From Roseobacter insulae (lineage in GTDB: Bacteria; Pseudomonadota; Alphaproteobacteria; Rhodobacterales; Rhodobacteraceae), in contig NZ_JAHXDN010000008.1 in the NCBI RefSeq assembly GCF_019375555.1, positions 62,001 to 126,000 of the forward strand: DNA of 64,000 nucleotides, written 5' to 3'. Within the stretch, counting starts at the first letter, position 1, and each line of letters begins with the position of its first letter. The notes under the pieces are model-generated. The model was not told the DNA's origin. It was given only the letters and a program-made list of their open reading frames with translations, and searched no databases. The position numbers and the translations under genes are program-made. Positions 9,544 through 17,574 of the stretch are shown here, in pieces.

Positions 9544-9603
9544 CGGGATTCACCTTTCACGAAACAGGGCGCCACTTGGCGCGTATCTACGGACTCATAC
9601 ATA

Positions 9604-10095
9604 ATGAAAACTCTCACATTCGCGGCTGTTGCCGCGCTCCTTGCCGGTGCCACATCGGTTCTGGCACATGATTTCAAGGCCGGCGATCTGGTCATTGATC
9701 ACCCGATGGCCTTCGAGACAGCCAAAACTGCGAAATCCGGCGGCGGTTACCTGACCATCACCAACACCGGCACGTCAGACGACCGGTTGATCGCCGTGCG
9801 CGCGGATTTCCCGAAAGTCATGCTGCACACCACCGAAGAAAAAGACGGCGTTGCGCGGATGATGCATGTCGATGGTATTGATGTGCCCGCAGGCGGAACC
9901 GTGGCCCTGAAACCGGGCGGCTTACACGTCATGTTCATGGGCCTGAACGGCGACCCCTTCGAGGTCGGTGAAGAAGTACCGGCCACGCTGGTGTTTGAGA
10001 AGGCGGGCGAGGTCGAGGTCATATTCAGCATTGAAGAGCGCACCTCTGGCCACAAGAAGAAAGACGACCATTCCGGGCACGCGGTGTCCAACTGA
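9604..10095 (+). CDS. Periplasmic copper chaperone PCu(A)C
   Basis: A 163-residue PCu(A)C-family protein (DUF461). Residues 1-21 are a signal peptide ending AHD. The copper-binding signature H-M-x(n)-H-x-M is visible as MLHTT near residue 75, RMMH near 86-88 and GGLHVMFMGL with H108 and M110. It delivers Cu(I) to the CuA or CuB centres of respiratory oxidases in the periplasm. The C-terminus ends in a His/Lys-rich tail (GHKKKDDHSGH) that may add metal sites. Both the aa3 oxidase subunit gene ctaD and copper nitrite reductase are encoded further on in this window. A hairpin terminator follows the stop. Confidence 0.93.
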   Translation: MKTLTFAAVAALLAGATSVLAHDFKAGDLVIDHPMAFETAKTAKSGGGYLTITNTGTSDDRLIAVRADFPKVMLHTTEEKDGVARMMHVDGIDVPAGGTVALKPGGLHVMFMGLNGDPFEVGEEVPATLVFEKAGEVEVIFSIEERTSGHKKKDDHSGHAVSN

Positions 10096-10101
10096 GACCG
10101 G

Positions 10102-10127
10102 GAGGGGCCGCTTGAAGGCCCCTCTTT
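10102..10127 (+). terminator. Rho-independent terminator after the copper chaperone
   Basis: GAGGGGCC and GGCCCCTC form an 8-bp stem around a 7-nt loop, followed by a short T-run (TTT), 6 bp after the chaperone stop codon. The T-tract is short, so efficiency is uncertain. Confidence 0.6.
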
Positions 10128-10313
10128 CCCCCGTCGCACAGGAGCAGACATCTGCCCCTTGGGACATTGTCATCTGCTCGGCACCATGACGCGTATGTGA
10201 CATCCCCGCGGCCCGAACGCGGCTTCGGGTGCGGTAATTTGCAAAATGTTAATGAACCGGCGCGTACTGTCCTGCGGCACCACCCGGCGTGCATATTTTG
10301 TCACGAGTGAGCC

Positions 10314-11069
10314 ATGCTTCAGATATCGGACAGCCTTCAGACGACGCCGACGTACTATGAGCCTGACTGCGTATCGCAAGCGCCTGATCAGCACAGGCTG
10401 CGGGTGTTGATCGACGAAATCGCAACGACACGTGGATTGACGATTCAAATGTCTCTCAGGCTGATGATGCTGGCCGCCGGCAACGAGGATGACGACTATC
10501 GGCTGGCCCGGGAGGAGTTCTGCGCGCTCGCTGACCAATTCGACAGGAATATCGAGTTGATTTTCGGGCAGGCATCCTTCCCCGATTATCCGGCAGACAG
10601 AATAGACTGGATCAGGCGCATCGCATCCGGCACGCCGTCGCGAAAGATCAACATGCTGTCGGTGCAAACCGCGATCGCGGAGCTTCGCAAGCGCATCGGC
10701 CATGACACGCCGCTGAGCTATGTACAGGCACGCCAGTTCAACAGCGACAACTGGCCGATCGTGCGCGATGAAATGACGGCGCTGATCTGGGATCTCTGGG
10801 CGGATCTGGACAACCGGAAAAACACCGCCGTCGGCAGTGCGAAAAAGCTCAGTGAAACGCTTGTCACAACCCTGAGCGAGATCAAGAAGATCTCGATGAC
10901 GGTCCGCATGATCGCGCTGAACACCGCCGTTCTGGCCTCAAAAGCAGGCGACAAGGGGGCAGGTTTCAGCGTGATTGCCTCGGAAGTCAAAAAACTCGCA
11001 GAAGCGATTCAGTCATCTGCGGACCGCGCGGATAGTGTCGTTTCGGAAATGAAGGACAACGAGGCGTAA
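10314..11069 (+). CDS. Soluble protein with truncated chemoreceptor signalling tip (long form)
   Basis: A 251-residue protein with no transmembrane segment or signal peptide. Residues ~36-80 form an amphipathic helix pair (RGLTIQMSLRLMMLAAG) faintly like the helical PilJ/NarX-type sensor module. Residues ~185-251 match the first helix and tip of a methyl-accepting chemotaxis protein: KKISMTVRMIALNTAV, then SKAGDKGAGFSVIASEVKKLAE. The usual acidic residue in the tip (NAAVEAA) is replaced (NTAVLAS), and the protein ends right after the tip, so the return helix with methylation sites is missing. It could bind CheW/CheA or act as a decoy. It is followed by a shorter relative. Function unknown. 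Confidence 0.75.
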   Translation: MLQISDSLQTTPTYYEPDCVSQAPDQHRLRVLIDEIATTRGLTIQMSLRLMMLAAGNEDDDYRLAREEFCALADQFDRNIELIFGQASFPDYPADRIDWIRRIASGTPSRKINMLSVQTAIAELRKRIGHDTPLSYVQARQFNSDNWPIVRDEMTALIWDLWADLDNRKNTAVGSAKKLSETLVTTLSEIKKISMTVRMIALNTAVLASKAGDKGAGFSVIASEVKKLAEAIQSSADRADSVVSEMKDNEA

Positions 11070-11333
11070 CTGCCACAGACCCCCTGTCCGGGTTTACGAT
11101 GGCCGCGGCGGGCACCCGGGCAACGCCGATGCGTTCTCCGCCAGATCGGCAGATGCATATCTGCCCCGGGCCGGATCATTGACACGCTGCTGAGCCGCAA
11201 ACACACCTCTGCAGGCAGCCGGCCCGCGCGGAAGACGCCAGATCCGGAGTTTCTGCCGGAGCACCCGGTGAAATTCGCATTTCATAAACCTCTGGCGGCT
11301 ACTTGTGAGGGCGCGTCAAAAAGAGAAATCATC

Positions 11334-11945
11334 ATGGAATTAAATCTCAATTGGACGAAAGATCCGGTTGTTCAGCTTGAGGACGCGATCCTGCCCGTGC
11401 TCTGGCTTCCAATTGAATTTGTCCTTGATCATGATCCGTCGGCCAGTCTTGTCGACCTGTCGCCGACCCTGGACCGCGCGGCAGACATATTGCGCAGCTG
11501 CGGCACGGAATTCCTCGAAGCGGACGGGGCAGTCGTTGCCAGTGACGGATGCGACACCTGCGAGCAGGCCGCCGATCTGGTGGCGCAAATGCACGACATG
11601 CTCAAGAGCTTTGCAGAGCAGACGCCGGATAGGGAAGCGACCCGGGCATTCGTCAAATTCGTACAATCAAAGGTGCGCCCCGCTGTCCTCGCCGCAATCA
11701 ACGTTTTTCGCGAGACGTTCCTGACAATGGTCCTGTCGCGCCAGCACAAACATGCGAATATGTCGGTGCATTCAATCGCCGAACTCGATGTCATCAGCAA
11801 GAAGATCTTCTTCGTGGCCATCAATGCATCGGTGGAAGCCGCACGTGTCGGAGACCACGGCGCAGGGTTTGCCCATATCAGCTCCGAAATCCGCAGCCTG
11901 TCGCAAAGCGCACAGGCCATGATTGAAAAGATGCGCACGGAATAG
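11334..11945 (+). CDS. Soluble protein with truncated chemoreceptor signalling tip (short form)
   Basis: A 203-residue protein starting at ATG 11334 (AGAGAAATCATC before it); a start at 11268 would add 22 residues lacking any homology signal. The C-terminal ~50 residues carry a chemoreceptor tip, KKIFFVAINASVEAARVGDHGAGF then ISSEIRSLSQSAQAMIEK broken here into its two recognisable halves, closer to the canonical NAAVEAARAGE than in the upstream gene. As there, the chain ends directly after the tip. The N-terminal part is helical and unrecognised. Same strand and similar design as the previous gene, 264 bp apart; probably paralogues. Role unknown. Confidence 0.75.
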   Translation: MELNLNWTKDPVVQLEDAILPVLWLPIEFVLDHDPSASLVDLSPTLDRAADILRSCGTEFLEADGAVVASDGCDTCEQAADLVAQMHDMLKSFAEQTPDREATRAFVKFVQSKVRPAVLAAINVFRETFLTMVLSRQHKHANMSVHSIAELDVISKKIFFVAINASVEAARVGDHGAGFAHISSEIRSLSQSAQAMIEKMRTE

Positions 11946-12033
11946 CACCGCCCCTTGCACGCAGCGCAGGCGGAGATGCGGGGGTATGGGTCCGGGAGAC
12001 AAGGGACACCGGCCCCCTGGTGACGTCGGTTTC

Positions 12034-12480
12034 TTAGCCGGTGACTGTTTCGTCAACCTCTACGAGTCCACCGATACCGCCAAAGCCTGCAAGCGCTCCG
12101 TCACGCATGTCCTCGCGTATGCAGTGCGTCAGAAACCAAGCGCTCTTGTAAGTAATGCCTGAAATGCGGTGAAGCTGGTGACTGCTGATACCCTTCTTGC
12201 TGGAAACCATCGGGTGAGTGGCCCGCAGCCCTTTGTGCAGGGGAATGTGGCATTCTTCAAAAATCGTGTTCTCGCGTACAGTGAACTGTTTACGGCACTC
12301 GCGGCATTTCCAAAGCCGAGGTGCTCTTTCCCGTCGGGGTTCTTCTCGCTGGGATTGGTGTGAACACCAGTCAAAGCGTAGGCACTGTCCACCACGCCGC
12401 AGTGGGGGTCAGACAGGTCCATCAGCCCATAGCATCGCTTCAACCTGCTCAAATGCAGCGGCTTGATCGTACACGTATTT
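12034..12480 (-). pseudogene. IS1595-family transposase remnant
   Basis: Read on the minus strand this stretch gives the zinc-ribbon and helix-turn-helix part of an IS1595 (ISXO2-like) transposase: AAAFEQVEAMLWADGPV, then PHCGVVDSAYALTGV in another frame, then LWKCRECRKQFTVREN, SSKKGISSHQLHR and ITYKSAWFLTHCIRE in a third. At least two frameshifts are present, one where GPVCPHCGG would be expected and one near the LWKC motif. It stops at LVEVDET followed by a stop codon, before the DDE catalytic core. It is a dead fragment. Confidence 0.85.
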
Positions 12481-13070
12481 GGCGGACGGAACGGACGGCG
12501 CGGATTTCCTTGCCTCTATGAGTTACAAACAGGCCTCCAGCGCGGGCTGGTAAAGTATTCAATCGCCCAAGTGTTGCGCTCTGTTTTGGTATAAAACGCA
12601 GGCGTGTTTTCCCGTTGTTTCGCATTTCAACAACATCCGGCTGCGAAGAAGATCTAGCAGTGTTCTGTCAAAGTATTGCCTGGTTTATAGCTCTTTGCGC
12701 TACGGTGATCGGTGTTATTGCACTAATCGGAACAATCGGCGGTTCGACAGATCCGATTTGCGAATTGAATGCCAGCGCAAGGTCAAACGGGTTTCCACGG
12801 TCTTCTGTTTAGCTTGAAGGACCGGCATTAAAAAACCAAACAGAGTGCGCTGTCTTTGGGCTGTGAAAACCAGATAGTCCGTCTTGAATTCTTAAATGCC
12901 GCCATTCAGTTAAGCGGGCGAGCGGCAGCGTTTCCCGCCAGGTGTAAGCACGAGAGCTTGAGATTTGGCACACCCGGCGAACGGCCGGCTTGACGGGCCG
13001 CGCCGCAGCGACGATCTGGTAGGGCGAACGGCAGGACCGGACCGACCTGCGAAGGCGACCCTTTGGCCCG
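12481..13070. other. Stretch without a convincing gene
   Basis: Only short open frames occur, including one of 65 codons at 12615-12812 with a single hydrophobic segment but no convincing start signal. Base composition is more AT-rich around 12530-12740 than in neighbouring genes. It lies between two mobile-element remnants and is best read as decayed DNA. Confidence 0.5.
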
Positions 13071-13345
13071 GATTTCAATCGCCTCTGAGATAGCCAGTAC
13101 ATCCGCGAGCTCTGCTCGGAGTTACCGACCTGTGCTTCCCATCTTGGTGCACCCAAGCAGAAGCTGGACGACCCGCAAATTGGCCATCTTTTGTAGATCG
13201 GGGTCACCCCGGTCCGGCGCATCGAGCGTGTTCTGTTGGCCGTCGCTTCAAGGCCGGTTAACGTCACGCAATCGCAGACGATCCGCGCATACAGTGCGGA
13301 GACCCCTATGACATAGGGGGCAGCCCAAAAGGTGCCGCGCACCCG
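13071..13345 (-). pseudogene. Tyrosine recombinase (phage-type integrase) C-terminal remnant
   Basis: The minus strand encodes the C-terminal catalytic part of a phage-type integrase in two frames: LYARIVCDCVTLTGLEA and TRSMRRTG, then after a frameshift KMANLRVVQLLLGCTKMGS and ELADVLAISEAIEI. The conserved LLGHT box reads LLGCT, so the catalytic His is gone, and the codon where the nucleophile tyrosine is expected is a stop (TAA). A CCCCTATG-A-CATAGGGG inverted repeat at 13303-13319 interrupts the match. The gene is dead but shows that a recombinase once sat at the edge of the denitrification cluster. Confidence 0.8.
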
Positions 13346-13383
13346 GCAACGCCAACGGCACGACGAAATGTAAGTGCACCCCA

Positions 13384-13826
13384 TCACGCGGGCCTTGCTA
13401 CAAGTGGTGCCTGGGCAGCCTTGCTATTCACATCGATCCAAACATCGTTGCCCATTTCGCGCCGTTTGCGGCGATTGATCGGGGCTCGGCCAGCGTGCCG
13501 CACGGTCTCCACAAAACCAAATAGGAGAGCATGCGGCAGATCTCCGTTTGGCTGAAGGTGCCGCCCTGTCCAGAGCGTGAGGGCAGGAAACACGGCATGG
13601 CGATAGATCCTGACAATGCCCGGATGCGCCGGGGCAAAGCGTCCATTGCGCGCGCCGCCGACCATATCGGCAGCGCCAGCATGTTGAGCGACAGGATGGA
13701 ACAGCCCACCGGAAACCCGCGCTATGCGATCCGCGCGGTGAGGTGCGGTTTTATCGCCGGGCGCACCGGGATCGAATGTGACAGAAAGACTGCGGCGAGG
13801 ACGACGGCGAAACCTGTCCATGTCAT
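13384..13826 (-). pseudogene. nnrU: Decayed nnrU (NnrU family membrane protein)
   Basis: The start ATG at 13826 overlaps the nnrS stop (ATGA), and the first residues MTWTGFAVVLAAVFLSHSIP with RPAIKPHLTARIA are typical NnrU. An in-frame TAG at 13722-13724 then cuts the frame; reading on gives RGFPVGCSILSLNMLALPIW. About 60 residues of the middle are missing, and the C-terminal half continues in another frame (GRFAPAHPGIVRIYRH, LQPNGDLPHALLFGF, INRRKRREMG). NnrU is a membrane protein tied to nitric oxide and nitrite metabolism. Stop, deletion and frameshift together indicate loss of function. Confidence 0.85.
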
Positions 13827-15016
13827 GGCTGTGCCTCTGGCTTGGGACGCACCAAGGCCGGTCCGTAGGCCACAAGAAATCCGGCGAATGCCGCCAGCCA
13901 AAGGACACCAGCGACGTAACTCATCCCCAGCCAGACCGATGTGAACAGCCGCGCAAAGGCCGCGCCGAACAGGTAAAGGTAGATGGCCATTGTTGCCCGA
14001 TCCGCCGTCAGCTCGCGCCCCGTATGCCCAAGTGTGGCCCGGGTCATCACGGCGAGGGTCATGGCACCAACGGCACCGGTCATCCACAGATGTTGCGCGC
14101 CAGCGGTACCAGGGTTCCCCATCACTTGATCGAGGCCAAGCGCGACAGCACCCAACGGAATAAACGCATAGGCGGCGTGCAGAACCCAGACCAGCGGCTC
14201 CGCCAGCGTTTGGTGGGCCTGCCAGCGCAGTTGCCGCGCGAATTGCAACACGCCCATCGCAATCAGCGCCATGCCGGTCAGTTGCGTAAACGGTTGCACG
14301 ATCCAGAGCATCAGAACGGGAATGCTGAACAGAAGCACGAGTTTATCGAAGCGCTGCATCGGCGGGGCGGGACGCGCGGGGTTGTCTGACCGCGCCAGCC
14401 AGTTGTGGGTGAAGGACGGAATGATCCGTCCACCTATCACCGCGATCATCATAATCGCGGTGGCAACGCCCAGCCGCAGCCCGACACCTTGCGCCGCGTA
14501 GTCACCCTTCAGCGCTTCAAAATGAAACAGCGCATTGGCCATCGTGAACACGGCCAGCAGCGCCAGAACGATCAGGTTGCGCCAGTTCTTTCCGGCCACA
14601 ATCTCGCGCAGGATCATCGCGCCCAGGACCATGGGGAAGGCAAGATCGAGAGCGGGTGCCAGAGCCGCGGGAAAGGTCGCCGAAAAAAGAACGGCGCCCC
14701 GCCCCACGAGCCAAAGTGCAAACAGCGCGGCCAACCGCCAGCCGACCATCGGCAAGCGCCCGGTCCAGTTGGGCACGGCTGTCAGCAGGAATCCCGCCAG
14801 AACCGCGCCAAGATAGCCGAACAGGAATTCATGCGCGTGCCACGATCCGCGGTCAAACCGCGTCGGCAGGTTGATCACATCGGCCAGCGTCGCCATCCAC
14901 AAAAGCATTGCCAGCACCGCCCAGCCCGCACCGAACAGGAAAAAGGGCCGGAACCCGAGACTGAACAGGGCCGGTCCCTTCCATGCACGCGTTTGCTCTG
15001 CCGACGGGAGTGCCAT
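13823..15016 (-). CDS. nnrS: NnrS family haem-copper membrane protein
   Basis: A 397-residue polytopic membrane protein (about 12 hydrophobic segments) of the NnrS family, which in Rhodobacter is a haem- and copper-containing protein relieving nitric oxide stress. Typical stretches are FSLGFRPFFLFGAGWAVLAM at the start, HAHEFLFGYLGAVLAGFLLT broken by family His residues near 75, and the C-terminal MTRATLGHTGREL. ATG 15016 was chosen; a GTG one codon earlier is possible. The start overlaps the stop of the preceding small gene (TGATG), and its own stop overlaps the nnrU remnant start, so it is the penultimate gene of the nor operon. Confidence 0.93.
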   Translation of the reverse strand: MALPSAEQTRAWKGPALFSLGFRPFFLFGAGWAVLAMLLWMATLADVINLPTRFDRGSWHAHEFLFGYLGAVLAGFLLTAVPNWTGRLPMVGWRLAALFALWLVGRGAVLFSATFPAALAPALDLAFPMVLGAMILREIVAGKNWRNLIVLALLAVFTMANALFHFEALKGDYAAQGVGLRLGVATAIMMIAVIGGRIIPSFTHNWLARSDNPARPAPPMQRFDKLVLLFSIPVLMLWIVQPFTQLTGMALIAMGVLQFARQLRWQAHQTLAEPLVWVLHAAYAFIPLGAVALGLDQVMGNPGTAGAQHLWMTGAVGAMTLAVMTRATLGHTGRELTADRATMAIYLYLFGAAFARLFTSVWLGMSYVAGVLWLAAFAGFLVAYGPALVRPKPEAQP

Positions 15017-15270
15017 CACCTGTCTCCGGTGGTCACGCGAACCGTGCTGAGCACCTCGCCATCCCCGGTGCAGGTCAGTCGCACGCGTTTGCCGTTGTAA
15101 CGGAACGTCAGCCTCATCCTGCCCGCATCCTCGTCCACGCCGGTTTCAAAGCGTGACGTGATCGCACTGCTGCGCATTCCGGCCTGCACGCGGTCGGGCG
15201 GGAGGTCGAGCAACGCGCCAAGATCATGCGCATCGACGGTGGGCGTTCCGTTTTCAGTCGTGACTTTCAT
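15016..15270 (-). CDS. DUF6522-type small protein in the nor operon
   Basis: An 84-residue soluble protein starting MKVTTENGTPTVDAHDLG, with a central LRL-type pattern (MRLTFRYNGKRVRLTC) and no membrane segment. I recognise it as the DUF6522 type that accompanies nor/nnr genes; no biochemical role is known to me. It overlaps the upstream gene by 17 bp and the downstream nnrS by a TGATG junction, so translation is probably coupled. It might assist maturation or regulation of NorCB or NnrS, which is inference from position only. Confidence 0.75.
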   Translation of the reverse strand: MKVTTENGTPTVDAHDLGALLDLPPDRVQAGMRSSAITSRFETGVDEDAGRMRLTFRYNGKRVRLTCTGDGEVLSTVRVTTGDR

Positions 15271-15505
15271 GATCTGTCCCTCCGTCTGCGGACTCCATCA
15301 GGTGGCGGATGTGTCGTGCAAAACACCATGTCGCAGGTACGCCGATCATGCAGCCCAGAACAATCGACAGGCTGGTCGACAGGACCGGCCCGCCGACCCA
15401 GCTCAGGATCAGCGAGGCGAAAAAGACGTTCACCGCAGCAGCGCCCGCTCCGAAAGGGTAAAGGGTCAGCGTGATACGCCCCGTGGACCACCCCTTGCGG
15501 GTCAT
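15254..15505 (-). CDS. Small two-helix membrane protein in the nor operon
   Basis: An 83-residue protein starting at MTRKGWSTGRITLTLYPFG; this ATG overlaps the preceding stop (ATGA), which favours it over an in-frame ATG six codons earlier. Two hydrophobic segments lie at about residues 13-40 and 44-66, with a short charged C-terminal tail (ESADGGTDHESHD). No known family is recognised with confidence. The place between norD and nnrS is where other denitrifiers carry norE/norF-type accessory membrane proteins, so an accessory role in NO reductase assembly is plausible but unproven. Confidence 0.75.
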   Translation of the reverse strand: MTRKGWSTGRITLTLYPFGAGAAAVNVFFASLILSWVGGPVLSTSLSIVLGCMIGVPATWCFARHIRHLMESADGGTDHESHD

Positions 15506-15678
15506 CTGCGTGACACCAGCCAATGCACGGCAATCATGCTGAACAACAGCGTAAGGCTGGCCAGCGCATACCAGAATTCGGCCGTGGCCGATTGTGCCTG
15601 CGGGATCGGACGGTCATAGGCGTTGGCAATTGCAGGCGATGCCGCCAAGGCGACCAAGAGGGGGATGAGAAAACGCAT
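15502..15678 (-). CDS. 58-residue membrane-anchored protein after norD (NorF-like position)
   Basis: A short gene not longer than 58 codons: MRFLIPLLVALAASPAIANA forms a signal peptide, then AYDRPIPQAQSATAEFWY and one membrane helix (ALASLTLLFSMIAVHWLV) ending in SRR. The ATG lies one base after the norD stop (TGA-C-ATG) and its stop overlaps the next ATG (ATGA), so it is embedded in a tightly coupled operon, good evidence that it is real. Size and position recall NorF, but I see no firm sequence link. A small subunit or assembly factor of NO reductase is the likely guess. Confidence 0.75.
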   Translation of the reverse strand: MRFLIPLLVALAASPAIANAYDRPIPQAQSATAEFWYALASLTLLFSMIAVHWLVSRR

Positions 15679-15679
15679 G

Positions 15680-17569
15680 TCAGGTCTCCTGTGTCAGGGT
15701 GCGATAGATATCGGGAAGCGCCCGCAAGAGGCGTTCGGGATTTGGCAGGAGCGTGAAACCACCACGCCCGAAGATGCGGGCAAACCAGTCCTGCCCGTCT
15801 TCGTCGATGACGATGCCATGCAGGCTCTGGCCTGCGGTGCGCGCCTCCCGGACGGCCATATGGCTGTCTTCGATCCCATGCTGGCCCTCGTAGTGGTCCA
15901 GATCGTTCGGTTTGCCATCGGTCAGCACGATCATCAGCTTTCGCGCGCTTGGTTCTTCAGCCAGCTGCGCGCTGACGTGGCGGATGGCGGCGCCAAGTCG
16001 GGTGTAGTGACCGGGCTTTAGCGCGCCGATATTGCCGGTGATCGTGGGTGACATCGGGTCGTCGAAGCCTTTGCACCGGGTCAGGAACACGCGATCCCGG
16101 CGCAGGGACGAAAACCCCCAGATCGCCAGCCGGTCGCCTGCCGCGTCGATGCCGCCGGCCAGTGCGGCCATCGTCTCGCGCGCAACCTCGATCACCGATG
16201 TATCGCCGATGGCCGCCTCGGTCGATCGGGACGTGTCGATGAGAAATGCCACCGAGACATCGCGTTCGGTCTGGCAGGCGGATTGCCAGATGCGGTCGCT
16301 GCCACGCCCGGTGGCCAGCAGGTCGGCACGCGCGGTGAGCACCGCGTCAAGGTCCAGCTCCGTCCCGTCGACCTGGCGCGGTTGCAGGACGCGACGGGGG
16401 CGCAGCGCCTCGAACTGGCGGCGCACCTCACGCATCCGGCGTTCGTTCGGTACAAAAGGCGTCGCTTCAGGCGCGGCAGGGGCATCGAGCACGCGGCAAT
16501 GCGCATCCATGTAGCTGCGCGCGCGGTGGTTCCATTCGGGATAGGTGAATTTCCCGGCCAGTGCTTCATGGTCGGCATCGGCAGGCGACAGGTCGAGATG
16601 CAGGCGCAGGCGCGTGGCAACCTTGCGATCCTGTTTTGACAGGGTGATCCGGTCCTGATCATCCGCCGCCTTTTGCGCGTTCTCGTCATCATCGTCATCA
16701 ATGCTGCGGTTGATATTCATCGACTCGACCCAGGACAGAATCGATTCAAAGCGGTGGATGATGAAACTGTCCTTGCGATTGTGCTGATCCTGATCTTTGC
16801 GCTCTCCCAGCTTGCGGTTGGAATGGGCCGCCTCGGGCGGCGGCGCCGGAGCGTCGGTATCGTCACTGTCGGAGGCGGCCTCACCCGATCCGGGTGGGGC
16901 AAAGCGCAGCCAGATCGGCACAGGGGCGAAGGGCATGCAGCCGCGCACAGGAAGGGCTTCCATGTCGGGCTTGGGCATTTCACCGCCAAGCCAGTCGCGG
17001 ATCGCGCGTTCGAAGGCGGCTTCTTGTGCCGGGCGCATCACCTCGGGCCGTGTGGCCAGGCACAAGGCGGCCATCTTGGCGTAATCTTCGCGCAGGCCGG
17101 GACAGGCGCGACGCGCCGCATCGGCAGCCGCGGCATTGGCACGGATTTGCATGCAATCGAACAGCGGGCCAGTGGCCTTGAGGTCCAAATCAGCAACCTC
17201 CGACACAGCAGCCAAAGCAGCCAGCCAGAAGTAAGCGGCCCTGTTCAGCTTCGCCTCGGGAAAGGTGGCGATGACCGGCGGCAAGGCCAGCCGCTCACCA
17301 TCAAAGCGTGCAACCCATTCGTGGTCGCGCTCGGCCCCCAGCTTGCGGCGCAGGGGGCGGCGGTGCTGCGCCAGGGTGGCGGGCGCTTCGGCCAGTTCCA
17401 CCCCGGCAGGCCCGCCAAGTGCACGAAACAGCACCGCGAGGCTGGGCCGGACCGAGACAAGCGCAATTGCCGCGTCGGGATAGGTGATTGTCTCCCCGAT
17501 CCCGCTGGCGACGTCGTGCCAGAGGTTTCCAACAGTTTCCTCGGGTTCCATCAGATCGAGAAGGTGCAT
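15680..17569 (-). CDS. norD: Nitric oxide reductase activation protein NorD
   Basis: A 629-residue cytoplasmic protein with a C-terminal von Willebrand A domain. The MIDAS motif appears as FLIDTSRSTEA near residue 435, and the later LMIVLTDGKPNDLDHY supplies the other metal-site loop. NorD works with the AAA+ ATPase NorQ to insert the non-haem iron or otherwise activate NorCB. An acidic linker near residues 235-300 (DSDDTDAPAPPPEAA, DDDDENAQKA) is typical of the family. It starts 5 bp after norQ and is followed at once by a small membrane-protein gene. Confidence 0.95.
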   Translation of the reverse strand: MHLLDLMEPEETVGNLWHDVASGIGETITYPDAAIALVSVRPSLAVLFRALGGPAGVELAEAPATLAQHRRPLRRKLGAERDHEWVARFDGERLALPPVIATFPEAKLNRAAYFWLAALAAVSEVADLDLKATGPLFDCMQIRANAAAADAARRACPGLREDYAKMAALCLATRPEVMRPAQEAAFERAIRDWLGGEMPKPDMEALPVRGCMPFAPVPIWLRFAPPGSGEAASDSDDTDAPAPPPEAAHSNRKLGERKDQDQHNRKDSFIIHRFESILSWVESMNINRSIDDDDDENAQKAADDQDRITLSKQDRKVATRLRLHLDLSPADADHEALAGKFTYPEWNHRARSYMDAHCRVLDAPAAPEATPFVPNERRMREVRRQFEALRPRRVLQPRQVDGTELDLDAVLTARADLLATGRGSDRIWQSACQTERDVSVAFLIDTSRSTEAAIGDTSVIEVARETMAALAGGIDAAGDRLAIWGFSSLRRDRVFLTRCKGFDDPMSPTITGNIGALKPGHYTRLGAAIRHVSAQLAEEPSARKLMIVLTDGKPNDLDHYEGQHGIEDSHMAVREARTAGQSLHGIVIDEDGQDWFARIFGRGGFTLLPNPERLLRALPDIYRTLTQET

Positions 17570-17574
17570 CGTTC

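Noticed and set aside
12615-12812. 65-codon plus-strand frame with one hydrophobic segment
   Set aside because: It lies in decayed DNA between mobile-element remnants, lacks a clear ribosome site and resembles nothing known; coding cannot be supported.
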